From the NCBI RefSeq assembly GCF_000250985.1, contig NW_013524646.1, positions 890,567 to 954,566 on the forward strand: a stretch of 64,000 bases of DNA, read 5' to 3'. A program made the translations under genes and the position numbers. The notes beneath the pieces were generated by a model. That model ran no database searches. It saw only the letters and a list, made by a program, of their open reading frames with translations, and was not told where the DNA came from. Below, in pieces: positions 38,052 to 47,082 of this stretch; position 1 is the stretch's first letter, and each line of letters starts with the position of its first letter. The stretch is from Nematocida parisii ERTm1 (lineage: Eukaryota; Microsporidia).

Positions 38052-40838
38052 ATGAAAGAGAAATGCAATCTACTTAAGAGCAGAAAACAGCTTATAATAA
38101 AAAACACATTGAAAAAGAATGGTATTATAGTATTACTACTATTGGCAATGATGCACCGCGTGTGTGCTGTGATAGGAATAGAAGACGCAATAAAGGTGCA
38201 GAATATGGAAGTGGGGGATAAACACAGCTTGGTAGGAATACATCCAAATGGAGGGCTTTCCCCTGTGAACATGTACATAGCCTGGAAGTGTGGCTATCTA
38301 CAAAATCTATGGATGTACACCTTATATGCAGAAGAGACAAAGCAACATGACAGGGATGAAGATGAAGAAAATGGTTTTAGCCTATTCTCACACAAAAAGC
38401 ATTCATGTGTGCGGCTGGGCGGGGAAAATCTTGCATATCTGCAGTACTTCACAAGGCAGCTGATGAATATGTTTTGTTCTAAAAATAGCCACATATTAAT
38501 AAAGCCTTCTACCCCCGACTCATTCATTCGGGTTCTGCAAATGTACAAGGACAGTCAGATCGATCTCCGTATTCTGGCGGCTCTTTTTCTTCTCTCTGAT
38601 GGTGTGAACCTTCCAATTAATGTAGAGAACGATCCAAAGATGGGGAAAAGTCTGGTGTTAAAGAAAAAAAAAGATAACGGCTTCCATATCAACCTATATA
38701 TGTCTTTGAAGGATGGAAATGAAAGCCAGAAAATTTTTGTCTATCAGAAGGTGACAGAAGAGATTGTGTGTTTCTTCAAGGCCACTGCGCCAGGCTCTTC
38801 TTTAAAGGTGCCAAAGAAATTTCTACTTCCCACAGCGCATGAGGACTTCTTGACTGGCAACTTTTTATTTAATCCGAGGTTTCTCATCCAGTCATACTTC
38901 TTTGAGTATATAGACAGTGTAGAGATGTATGAAGAGTTTGTGCGCATTGTGCATGAAATACTCAATGATTACTTGCCCGATCAGAACAATACTAAAATCG
39001 CAACAGATGTAGAGTCACAGGCGTCTCGGGTGTTTTATTCTTTGTTCATTGAGAAGAGCCATATACTGTTAAATGCAGCAACGGAGTATATTGATAAGAT
39101 ACACAGCATTCGCCCGATATGGAGTGACAGATCAACCTTCGCTCCTTTCCTAGTGAAAGATGTGCAGGCGCCGTGTTCGTTCATTCCCTCATATCTCCGA
39201 AGCAGTGGGTATGTAGACATGACTGAGGACAGCTATATCGAGCACACCCTTCTTGATCTACTCTTCTGTTTTACTTTTAACCACTATATAAACGGGCACA
39301 ATCCATCCCATCTGCCCAGCCCATTAAGCGAGCTAAAGGCGTTTCTTACTGAGTACTGGCATCCAGTGTACACCACCACCGGCGCACTACATAATGACTG
39401 GTGCATGGTTGTACGCGCTGCAAATAATTCTGCAAGCGCAAATATTTCCTATACAGAGGACAAAAAACAAATTGAGTTTGGCCTGCTAAACATGCTCTAT
39501 GCCATAGAAGGCCTAGCAGGCACTAATAAAGAACTGAGTGATGCAATTACCTGGTTAAGTAGCATAATTAAGAAGGGACAGGTAGAAGAGCCAGATCAGG
39601 CAGTAATACAGAATGTTTTACAAAATGCATTTAAGTCCCTCTCAGAGAACAAGAACATTAAAGTGGAGTGCAGCCATCTTAAGATAGAAAAGACTGAGAG
39701 TGGCAGAGCAGACATATTCACTGAGTGCAGCACCCCTATTGTAATCACATATAGTGAGTATCCCTTCCATAGCTATAGGGAGCTTGAGATCGAAATGCCC
39801 TTTATTACTTCTGCTTCAAGTGCCAACAGAGACAAAAACTTCCATGTTATGCAGAATAAGCAAGAGCTAGAGAAAATTCAGAAGGCCTATTCAGCGCCAG
39901 AAAACTACAACGAGTACATTATTAGTCAGTACATAGAAAATGAGATGGACAGGCTTGCGCGCATATTGGGCACAGAGTGTGTGCACATCCGCAGAATACA
40001 CTCGATTTTATTAAACGGTAGTTACGAAGCTATGAAAGGTCTTCTGGTGTATGGCAGTCTGCGGGACATTCAATATACGTCTAAAATCATTGAAGTATTT
40101 TTAATCCACACGAGCGGAAAAACATTTGCTATCACAGACCACATGGTGCAGTTCACTTCCAGGCTTATATCTAGTGTTAAGTTAGATGACAAAAGAGTAA
40201 GGCAGGCAATCATGAACGGATGCATTTACAACGAGAACTATCTGTACTACTACAACAACCTAGAATATGATGCAGAGGATTTACTAGAGGCGTACAAAAG
40301 TGCTGCGGGTATAAGAGCGCTGATCCGTCCTCTGTTTTTATTTGACTCATCTGTTTCATCTATTGCACACTCGTGTGCATCCCTCTGTTCTCTAATGCAC
40401 TGCTCAGTTGAGCGGTATGCGTTTTTCGGGGGTGCCCATCTATGCGAGAATATGATTAAGCGAGTGTCCAAGATAGCAACAGAGGAAGATATGGTAAACG
40501 AAATAACATCTTTTCTGTGCACAGTAAAAAGGTGTGCACCGGTGTCTGATGATTACTGCGCAGCCAACATATTTCTGGGCTGGATTATGCACATTGTGCT
40601 GCGGTGCGAACAGACTCCTCTAGTGATTGCCAAGGCTATTTATGATTGCATAGATGCAAGCAGTCTGACAGAACGTGTCAAAATATTAATATCGCCCACG
40701 TGCTTTGAGTCCGCTGCAAAGAGCACATGCTCTCTTCTGGAGGATAACAAAGAAGAGCTGCTGACCGGAAGTGACGATATATCCACCAGAAAAAACAAGT
40801 ATTTCTGCATTCTAAAGTTTGTTCAAAGTCTGTGCTGA
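38052..40838 (+). CDS. Family A secreted protein (928 aa)
   Basis: Unknown function. Long basic head, hydrophobic 24-33, cleavage likely after 'HRVCA' (39). Blocks: 'HPNGGLSPVNMYIAWKCGYLQNLWMY' near 60-90, 'MFCSKNSHILI' near 139, 'AALFLLSDGVNLPI' near 176, 'AHEDFLTGNFLFNPRFLIQSYFFEYIDSVEMYEEFV' 264-300, 'LLDLLFCFTFNH' near 398, 'HNDWCMVVRAA' near 446, 'LSENKNIKVECSHLKI' near 527, 'HMVQFTSRLISSVKL' near 696 and a full C-terminal domain. Cysteines in the last 200 residues ('HSCASLCSLMHCSVERYAFFGGAHLCE') are more numerous than in siblings. It reads away from the GC-rich element just upstream. Confidence 0.9.
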   Translation: MKEKCNLLKSRKQLIIKNTLKKNGIIVLLLLAMMHRVCAVIGIEDAIKVQNMEVGDKHSLVGIHPNGGLSPVNMYIAWKCGYLQNLWMYTLYAEETKQHDRDEDEENGFSLFSHKKHSCVRLGGENLAYLQYFTRQLMNMFCSKNSHILIKPSTPDSFIRVLQMYKDSQIDLRILAALFLLSDGVNLPINVENDPKMGKSLVLKKKKDNGFHINLYMSLKDGNESQKIFVYQKVTEEIVCFFKATAPGSSLKVPKKFLLPTAHEDFLTGNFLFNPRFLIQSYFFEYIDSVEMYEEFVRIVHEILNDYLPDQNNTKIATDVESQASRVFYSLFIEKSHILLNAATEYIDKIHSIRPIWSDRSTFAPFLVKDVQAPCSFIPSYLRSSGYVDMTEDSYIEHTLLDLLFCFTFNHYINGHNPSHLPSPLSELKAFLTEYWHPVYTTTGALHNDWCMVVRAANNSASANISYTEDKKQIEFGLLNMLYAIEGLAGTNKELSDAITWLSSIIKKGQVEEPDQAVIQNVLQNAFKSLSENKNIKVECSHLKIEKTESGRADIFTECSTPIVITYSEYPFHSYRELEIEMPFITSASSANRDKNFHVMQNKQELEKIQKAYSAPENYNEYIISQYIENEMDRLARILGTECVHIRRIHSILLNGSYEAMKGLLVYGSLRDIQYTSKIIEVFLIHTSGKTFAITDHMVQFTSRLISSVKLDDKRVRQAIMNGCIYNENYLYYYNNLEYDAEDLLEAYKSAAGIRALIRPLFLFDSSVSSIAHSCASLCSLMHCSVERYAFFGGAHLCENMIKRVSKIATEEDMVNEITSFLCTVKRCAPVSDDYCAANIFLGWIMHIVLRCEQTPLVIAKAIYDCIDASSLTERVKILISPTCFESAAKSTCSLLEDNKEELLTGSDDISTRKNKYFCILKFVQSLC

Positions 40839-41129
40839 TGATTATAATAATTATTAGTGTTGCAGTGTAATGCGCAATAAATAAGAGTGTTTTAATTTTT
40901 ATTGCTATAGGACTTAGGTTATTAAGAAATTAAATAGATTTTATTTTTAGTTTAATATTAGTACAGAATTAAAATTGTTTATTTTATTCAAAAATAAAAT
41001 TAGTGTACAGATTTATTTTTAATAAAGCATAACTAGTCCATATCCTTTGCCTACAATAATAATAAAATAATTTATTATTGCAGAATAGAATATGCACAGA
41101 AAGAAACCCCATGGGCATAGAATATGCAT
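40839..41129. other. Spacer upstream of the 5S rRNA gene
   Basis: AT-rich, with an inverted repeat E relative (41011-41042). No other feature was seen. Confidence 0.5.
41011..41042 (-). repeat. Dispersed repeat E, copy 3 (inverted, partial)
   Basis: ATTTATTTTTAATAAAGCAT followed by AACTAGTCCATA is the inverted form of repeat E and close to 58180-58211. With 41484-41535 it flanks the 5S gene as an inverted pair. Confidence 0.6.
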
Positions 41130-41243
41130 GTGCGGCCATATGCCTGCGTACACACCAGAACCCGTTCGATCTCTGAAGTTAAGCGCGTGACAGCTTTGAT
41201 AGTACTGCAATGGGAGACCGCGTGGGAACACAGAGTGCTGCAC
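41130..41243 (+). rRNA. 5S ribosomal RNA
   Basis: Encodes the small RNA of the large ribosomal subunit, transcribed by RNA polymerase III. Conserved core words are present in order: CCCGTTCGATCTCTGAAGTT-AAGC (loop B/C and A-box region), AGTACTGCAATGGGAGACCG and CGTGGGAAC. The 5' end GTGCGGC pairs with the 3' end GCTGCAC as helix I, which sets the ends and gives 114 nt, slightly short for a eukaryotic 5S. A run of five T residues follows directly. It is a single copy among secreted-protein genes, not in an rDNA array in this window. Confidence 0.93.
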
Positions 41244-41248
41244 TTTTT
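41244..41248 (+). terminator. Pol III T-run terminator of the 5S gene
   Basis: TTTTT immediately after the helix I 3' strand. Confidence 0.8.
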
Positions 41249-41483
41249 GTTCTTTGCCACTCTTAAGAAAGCAGTAATCGCAGAGTAGTACTATGCATTA
41301 TTATAATAAGAGCGCGCTAGCATTAAATGAAACCAATAGTAGTGCAAGTAAGTTTGAGCCATTTAACATTAAAGAAACAATAAGGCCACCGGCTGTAGTA
41401 TAAAAGAAGAGTACGGCAGAGAACAATAAGAGTGTGTATGCCTAATTTAATAGAGAGCAAGCATATAAATAGAAATTATAATT

Positions 41484-41535
41484 TGTGAACTATGCATGAT
41501 TTATTAAAATAAAAATATTATTTATGCCTTACATA
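41484..41535 (+). repeat. Dispersed repeat E, copy 4
   Basis: GTGAACTATGCATGATTTAT onward is nearly identical to 21055-21106. Confidence 0.75.
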
Positions 41536-41940
41536 ATTTATTTCATCCTATGCACATTGTCTATTTATAAAACAGAAGCAATAAATGTTAGGTTATTTTT
41601 GAGAGACGCACACGCCAGGAATAACAAAAGAGTTCTTTCTAAAGGAATTTTACAACTATTTCTTGTAAGAACCAACTATACACTATTATTTCTACATGAA
41701 GAGTCTTAGCGTATAAATATGCAGTTTTTACATTTTCTTAATTGTTTGTTGCAAGTGGAAAGGAATTCCTCTAAATAATCTGAAATTCGAAATAATTTTG
41801 GGTTATTTTATAAGAAATCCTATAACATACCATCTCACTACAGATACTTATATTTACTAAAATCTGATATTATTGCTGAACCAGTACAGAGTACTTTTCG
41901 TTTAGTTTAAAGAATGAAACATGGGCATAATGTGTTTAAA

Positions 41941-42051
41941 ATTATAATTTTTATTCTTTCCGAAGGTAAGTCTAATTTAGGTAAGTCTTTATTGAATGCA
42001 TTGTGCAGGAGTTAAAATATTTCCTTAAATATAGGAATCCTAAAATTCTTT
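41941..42051 (+). repeat. Dispersed repeat D, copy 3
   Basis: Shares 'GAAGGTAAGTCT.AATT', 'TCTTTATT..ATGCATT' and 'ATTTCCTTAAATATAG' with 23821-23930. It lies directly before a family A ATG, whereas copy 2 lies before a family B gene. Confidence 0.65.
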
Positions 42052-42058
42052 ATAAATC

Positions 42059-44701
42059 ATGCATAGTTCACAAATAATTTTATTTTTAGATAGAAATATG
42101 TGGTTGAAAAAGAGAAAAATAGGCACTAGGGCATATGAAATCCCACAGGATAGATGCACAAAATGGTGTGCAAGAAAGATAAAGCCCATTTCATCTCGGG
42201 CGCTGTACTTTATGTATCTAACAATTCTTTTAGAACAATTATATGCTATAATGCATAGAGTAGAGGAGCTTACACCTCTTAAATACTATACAATTAACAA
42301 CCCTGCGCTGGGGGAAGTACACATACACGTAGGAGGACCGCTAAATCCAGCAAGAACACATATATATGAGCGCATGGGCATTTTATTATACAAGATGTAC
42401 CTTTCTGCAGAAGTTAAGCGGGAGCATAATGAAATATTTAATAATCCCGGGTGGGCTGGGGATACTATTATGAAACAATTAAAATGTAAGCATTATGCAG
42501 TGATACCAAATCCACTATATACGAGTAAACAGTTAGAGTATATGCAGGAGTATTATAGTATATTATTTTTAATGTTCCATGGAGGAGAGGAATATAGGTC
42601 TGAATTTAAAAACAAAACTAATATATTTTGTAGGTTTCTCAGTAGTATTAATACAGCACAGAATAAAGCTGATCACACTATTCTGGCTTCTTTGCTTCTT
42701 CTGGCAGAAGGACTGGATATTCCGCTGAAGTTTTTAAAAAACAACCAGCATATGCATCTGGCATTGCAGAAGAACCAATCCAACGATTTCCACTTTAATT
42801 TCTGCAGAAAGGAGGTTGGTACAAGCATTGCCGAAGTAATAGAGGCTGATGCAAGTATTATCGAAGAAAATGCAGTGTATTTTAAAACAGATGAAGCACA
42901 CGAAATGTGCGCATACAATATAGTGAACTTCTTTATTAAGCACTCATCAAATTCTGTAATAGAAGAACTAGGGTATGTAGAACCAAAGACGTATGAAGAG
43001 TACAAAACCCGAAATTTTATTAACTCACCAGGATTTCTTATTCAGAAATATGTGCACTATTATTTAAATAGTATTGAAGAAATAAAAGAATTTATTAAAA
43101 CTGTGCATGATTTATTATGTGAGTATCTGCCAGGTAAGGAAACCCAGGAAATGACAAGCACAGAAAATACTGCAAAAATAATATTTGACAGATGCTTCAT
43201 AAGTTCATATAATAAGAACTCCACATGGGAAGGAATTCCATTGGAGGAATTAAGCGAATATATATGGAATAAGATTCAAAAACTTGGCCCAATAAACATC
43301 ATATATGAAAGTTTAATCAATAGATCACTAAGAGATCATGAGTATGAAGAAACTGAGAGAATTAAAAATAGCTTTGCGGTGTTATTTAATAGAACTTTCA
43401 TACAGTATATATTGAGTGACTGTTTATTTATTTTAGCAGATAAAATTAAAATGTCAGATGCCACTGTAAATGCAAGTAATAACATACAGGTAGAGGATTT
43501 TATAAAAATTACAGAGCAGAAAAATCTAGAATTTGATGCTTTTTGGGAAAATTTAGAAGTAAAATGTAATTATGAAACTATAGTGGCAGCTCTGTTCGCA
43601 AAAGCCATTTATAACAACTTGGACAAAAACCACAAAACAGTACAATTAGCCGCAAACACAATAGGGAGATACATGAATATATGCAGCACAAACACAAATT
43701 TACTTATTTTTGCCATTATTGCAAGTATTTATGAACAGTCTAGGGAAAGTAACCCAAAGATATTTCTAGAAAATAGTATTTATCCGATGTGCCATTATTT
43801 AAACGTGTATATTATGAACTATGTTTCTTTCATTCTTATATATTTGATACACAAGAATGCACCGCATGCTATTATTCGCTTTATAAAGTCATATATGGTA
43901 GTAAAAAGAAAATTTAATCTGTTTACAGTTACCAATCTAATACTATGGCATCTAAGTCAAACTGAAGCAAAAAATCTATTGCTGTGCTTAACCTGGAATT
44001 TCACTACCACAGAATATATACATTATGCTTTTATGAGTGTGCAGAAAATAGAAGACAAAAAAAGTAGGGAAAATATTGTAAATGACATGAACGAGTTTAT
44101 ATTGTTATTGCATAATATAGCCGCTCAGAACGGGTTGGACTTTAAAAATATTTCTAATGAGTCTTACATGATAACTATACAAAGTTCAATTAAAGAGATA
44201 TCTACACCAAATACGGATCAAAACACTTTCAGCTTTCTACTAAACGCCATTCAATCGATTGATATTTCCCAAAGAAGCATTTCTGATCCAATTCAGACTA
44301 AAGGCGACCAGAACATCAAAACAATGCACTCTATTTATAATAGGAATACTAATGAAGGTGAAAAGTTGAAGTCAATGGAAGAAATAGAAAACAAGGCTAA
44401 TGATACTATTTACATTCTAAACAATATAGAAGAATTCTATTGCAAGTACCAGATGATGGGTGCGCTTATTGCATGTGGTCCATACATAAATAAGAATGAA
44501 ACAATTAAAGCTCAGTATAATGAGATACGAAATCAGTTTATGAGAATCCATAATAAGAGTTGGGATATAGAAGATGTTATTTCTACTATTTTTATTGACA
44601 ATGAAAAAAAAATATGCGACTTTTTTAAAGCACTAATAGATCTAGGAGTAGATAGTGCATTAGAAAATTGCCAAAAATTAATAGTCTTTACACCAATCTA
44701 G
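42059..44701 (+). CDS. Family A secreted protein, variant architecture (880 aa)
   Basis: Unknown function. Long head, hydrophobic 49-60, cleavage likely after 'LYA' (63). ATGs at 42059 and 42098 are both possible starts. Blocks: 'GGPLNPARTHIYERMGILLYKMYLS' near 97-121, 'LMFHGGEEYRSEF' near 171, 'LLLLAEGLDIPL' near 214, 'TYEEYKTRNFINSPGFLIQKYVHYYLNSI' near 312-340. The family block 'LLGL.C...YDP..HxxW' is missing and the middle is ~200 residues shorter than in 1324-4458. The C-terminal half matches the genes at 1-921 and 1324-4458. An open frame without a good ATG follows in another frame (44668-45111), suggesting the gene was once longer. Confidence 0.88.
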   Translation: MHSSQIILFLDRNMWLKKRKIGTRAYEIPQDRCTKWCARKIKPISSRALYFMYLTILLEQLYAIMHRVEELTPLKYYTINNPALGEVHIHVGGPLNPARTHIYERMGILLYKMYLSAEVKREHNEIFNNPGWAGDTIMKQLKCKHYAVIPNPLYTSKQLEYMQEYYSILFLMFHGGEEYRSEFKNKTNIFCRFLSSINTAQNKADHTILASLLLLAEGLDIPLKFLKNNQHMHLALQKNQSNDFHFNFCRKEVGTSIAEVIEADASIIEENAVYFKTDEAHEMCAYNIVNFFIKHSSNSVIEELGYVEPKTYEEYKTRNFINSPGFLIQKYVHYYLNSIEEIKEFIKTVHDLLCEYLPGKETQEMTSTENTAKIIFDRCFISSYNKNSTWEGIPLEELSEYIWNKIQKLGPINIIYESLINRSLRDHEYEETERIKNSFAVLFNRTFIQYILSDCLFILADKIKMSDATVNASNNIQVEDFIKITEQKNLEFDAFWENLEVKCNYETIVAALFAKAIYNNLDKNHKTVQLAANTIGRYMNICSTNTNLLIFAIIASIYEQSRESNPKIFLENSIYPMCHYLNVYIMNYVSFILIYLIHKNAPHAIIRFIKSYMVVKRKFNLFTVTNLILWHLSQTEAKNLLLCLTWNFTTTEYIHYAFMSVQKIEDKKSRENIVNDMNEFILLLHNIAAQNGLDFKNISNESYMITIQSSIKEISTPNTDQNTFSFLLNAIQSIDISQRSISDPIQTKGDQNIKTMHSIYNRNTNEGEKLKSMEEIENKANDTIYILNNIEEFYCKYQMMGALIACGPYINKNETIKAQYNEIRNQFMRIHNKSWDIEDVISTIFIDNEKKICDFFKALIDLGVDSALENCQKLIVFTPI

Positions 44702-45111
44702 TTAATATAAAGAAGAAACAAAGAGAATATAAACTAGAGGAAGATGTTTTTGTCCAATTGTTTAAGATGGATAATCTCAAAAAGCTAAATGATATTTTTA
44801 AAGTATTGGAGTATCTACGTAATGCAATCTATAGAATAGAATGTGCTATGTGTCCATACATACAAATAATTACAGCAAATACATATAAAAAAGAAAAATC
44901 GATTATACCAGAAATAGAGGAAATGGCTATAAAAGTAATAGATATAGCTAGTAAAATACGTAATGAAATGGACTTCCAGCTGCGTATTAAAACAATCCCA
45001 GATAAAACGACAGGTGTTAATGAGATAAAAGAGCTAGAAACAGAATTAATATTAGAAGAAATTCGGGTTAAGCATTATATGTGTGAAGTAGTTCAAACCT
45101 CCATATTTTAA
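44668..45111 (+). pseudogene. Out-of-frame continuation of the upstream family A gene
   Basis: About 147 open codons overlap the end of 42059-44701 in another frame; the first ATG is only at 44767. 'LEEDVFVQLFKMDNLKKLNDIFKVLEYL' resembles 'IEDVISTIFIDNEKKICDFFKALIDL' near the end of the upstream protein. 'CAMCPYIQIITANTYKKEKSIIPEIEEM' resembles 'ALIACGPYINKNETIKAQYNEI' there. So it looks like a repeated helical module of the same protein cut off by a frame change (mutation or sequence error). A separate short gene starting at 44767 is less likely. Confidence 0.5.
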
Positions 45112-45687
45112 AAAAGCTTAGGCAAGAAACAAGTTGCATTTGGGTTATATTTCAAATAAAAATAGTTTAACGTGCTATGTACTATGCCAGTCAAATTTTT
45201 GGAGTATATTTTGTACTATTTCAGGCAACAAGTACATTTTCTGCAGACTGCCTAATAAAGACAATAATTTGCTGTGTCCAAATTGGCAGAGTATTAAAAC
45301 GCTTTTTTAAAAATTGTATAAGCGCATACGTGAATTGTATTTTTTATACTAACAGTCTACTCTATATATGTCGTGTTATAGTCCCGAGTCTGAAATATTG
45401 TGCCATGTGAACTATTCTAAGATAATCCTATAAAAGACAGAACATTTCTTTATTCTCTTGTTTTCCAGACTGTATAAAATATATTTGCTAGATGAATATA
45501 TACCAATATGACATTATTTAATTCATGTAGTTTTGCATGTGTATAGAGAGCAATTATATTATTTTTAAGACCATCTGCTTTGTGCAAATAAAGTACTCAT
45601 TGAGGCCTAGATCAAAGCAATACATAACTATTTCATCATTTGATTCCTTCCTTGCATTGTTTAAACCCATATTTTCTAATATGAGCT
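45112..45687. other. Intergenic spacer
   Basis: AT-rich. A 10-mer variant (TTTGGGTTAT) is near 45139 and another (TTCGGGTTAA) just before it at 45062. A 77-codon frame at 45177 is unsupported. Confidence 0.45.
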
Positions 45688-46602
45688 ATGGGATTAGATT
45701 TTGAACTAGAAACCAAGAAATGCGCAGAGACTCTATTTATTTCGGGCGGGCTGTTTTTAACTTGCATGCTTGTATGGAAGGTGGTATTTAGCGCGCCTGA
45801 AGAAGCAGCAGGCAGTTTATGCGTTAGAACGCCGGAGCCGAATCAGTTACATTCTGAAGAATCCAAGAGGCGCATGCAGATAATTAATGCATCTGATTTA
45901 GGCTATATTTTTATTTCTTCTTGTGGCATGCCAAATCCACTCTGCTTCACTCTATCCTATAGTCTAAATTATACAGGCTTTTTTATAGGGATAGGAAATA
46001 AAAAGAAATATAGTATTAATACCAAGAATGCTATACGCCAACAAATATTGCAAATAGAAAAAAAAGTATGCCATTTCATTAAGAGAGACACAGTAATGGC
46101 AACAAAACTAGGAAGAGTGTGCGCATCGAAAGAGCTCATTAAAAAGCTAGGGAATTTCAGGCTGTGCACTATTTCTGAGAAGCTGGGCGCATGCTTGAAA
46201 AAGAATGAAGGGGGCGTGTATAGTATAAACGAGTGGGCAGACAGGACGCACACCGGTATGATATGCAAAATACTTGTTTGGACAGAGGCGCAGAAGAAAT
46301 TACGCGTAGAAAAGACAAAAGTGCCAGGGTGGGTAATGGAGTGTATAATAGCGCAGATGAAGTGGCCAACTCCAGATGAAGCAGATGGATTCAGTGTGGG
46401 TTTTGCTGGAAGAATAATGCAGAAAATAAATTCAGTAGATACTTGGCCAATGGCTGGGGTGATTAGACAAAGCATTACTGTCTTTCAAGATGTATCAGAT
46501 GATGCGCACCCCAGAGCAGTTTTATTTTCTCTGTGCAAGCGAGCCTTTATTATTTCATCATCAGCAAAGTGCCGGGTAGATTTAATCCCTCTAATGGAGT
46601 AG
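45688..46602 (+). CDS. Single-pass membrane-anchored protein, frame probably broken near its end (304 aa)
   Basis: Unrecognised. Short head, one hydrophobic anchor (about 14-33, 'TLFISGGLFLTCMLVWKVVF'), then a basic, Cys-containing globular-looking region ('INASDLGYIFISSCGMPNPLCFTLSYSLNYTGFFIGIG', 'KKVCHFIKRDTVMATKLGRVCASKELIKKLG', 'GFAGRIMQKINSVDTWPMAGVIRQSIT'). It resembles neither family A nor B. An ATG-less open frame overlaps its end and continues ~80 codons further (46533-46838), so the intact protein was probably ~380 aa. G+C is slightly higher than in the neighbouring family genes. It lies directly upstream of the retroelement. Confidence 0.75.
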   Translation: MGLDFELETKKCAETLFISGGLFLTCMLVWKVVFSAPEEAAGSLCVRTPEPNQLHSEESKRRMQIINASDLGYIFISSCGMPNPLCFTLSYSLNYTGFFIGIGNKKKYSINTKNAIRQQILQIEKKVCHFIKRDTVMATKLGRVCASKELIKKLGNFRLCTISEKLGACLKKNEGGVYSINEWADRTHTGMICKILVWTEAQKKLRVEKTKVPGWVMECIIAQMKWPTPDEADGFSVGFAGRIMQKINSVDTWPMAGVIRQSITVFQDVSDDAHPRAVLFSLCKRAFIISSSAKCRVDLIPLME

Positions 46603-46838
46603 CAAATATTAATAATGTATTTATATACGATGAAAAGTGTGCATTAGGAATAAAGGTTCTGAGCAGTGAAGAACAGGTAGAAGGTATAGTGTTAGCAGAG
46701 GATGAAATAACCCGAAATGGCACAGAAGAAACAGTTAGAGGAGAGATCATACAGCATTTTATTATTCCGTCAAGCGAGTCCCACCGATCGTTTTCTGGGT
46801 ATACAAAGCAGGAGTTTACTGCGCATTTAATATTGTAA
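46533..46838 (+). pseudogene. ATG-less continuation of gene 45688
   Basis: About 101 open codons with no ATG at all, overlapping the last ~23 codons of the previous frame. 'YYFIISKVPGRFNPSNGVANINNVFIYDEKCALGIKVLSSEEQVEGIVLAEDEI' reads like ordinary protein, whereas the end of the upstream frame reads poorly. This suggests one host gene split by a single frame change. It contains the 10-mer ATAACCCGAA at 46707. Confidence 0.5.
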
Positions 46839-46866
46839 ATTTGTTATCAATAATTTGAAGTATTAT

Positions 46867-47082
46867 TGTTGTATGCTAAGACTAGCATAGGCCTATGGCA
46901 TGCATGAGTTACATTGATAAGTGGTCAACGCGGCAACAAATTGACAAATAAAACATTGTTTGTGTGGTGACAAGGTGTACGTTCAATAGCAAACAAAGTA
47001 AGGAACTCGTCTATAACTAGAGTTGCATTTTCAATAAAGATTAAAGTTTACTAATGTCTAATATTCGAAAATCAAGTAGTAT
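46867..47082 (+). repeat. 5' LTR
   Basis: 216 bp beginning TGTTGTATGCTAAGACTAGC, an exact-length match to 50438-50653. It includes the start codon and first codons of the gag-like frame. Confidence 0.9.

Larger units (their letters stand above)
41249..42058. other. Spacer after the 5S gene
   Basis: Contains repeat E (41484-41535), a 10-mer variant (TTTGGGTTAT near 41804) and repeat D (41941-42051), which runs up to the next ATG. A 61-codon frame starting inside repeat E is not supported. Confidence 0.5.

Noticed and set aside
41524-41709. 61-codon frame with a signal-like start
   Set aside because: It begins inside repeat E, and the other copies of the repeat do not open a similar frame.
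41941-42051. GGTAAGTCT in repeat D as a 5' splice site
   Set aside because: No matching branch and acceptor arrangement leading in frame into a gene was found.
45177-45410. 77-codon frame in spacer
   Set aside because: No family similarity and no leader; composition noise.
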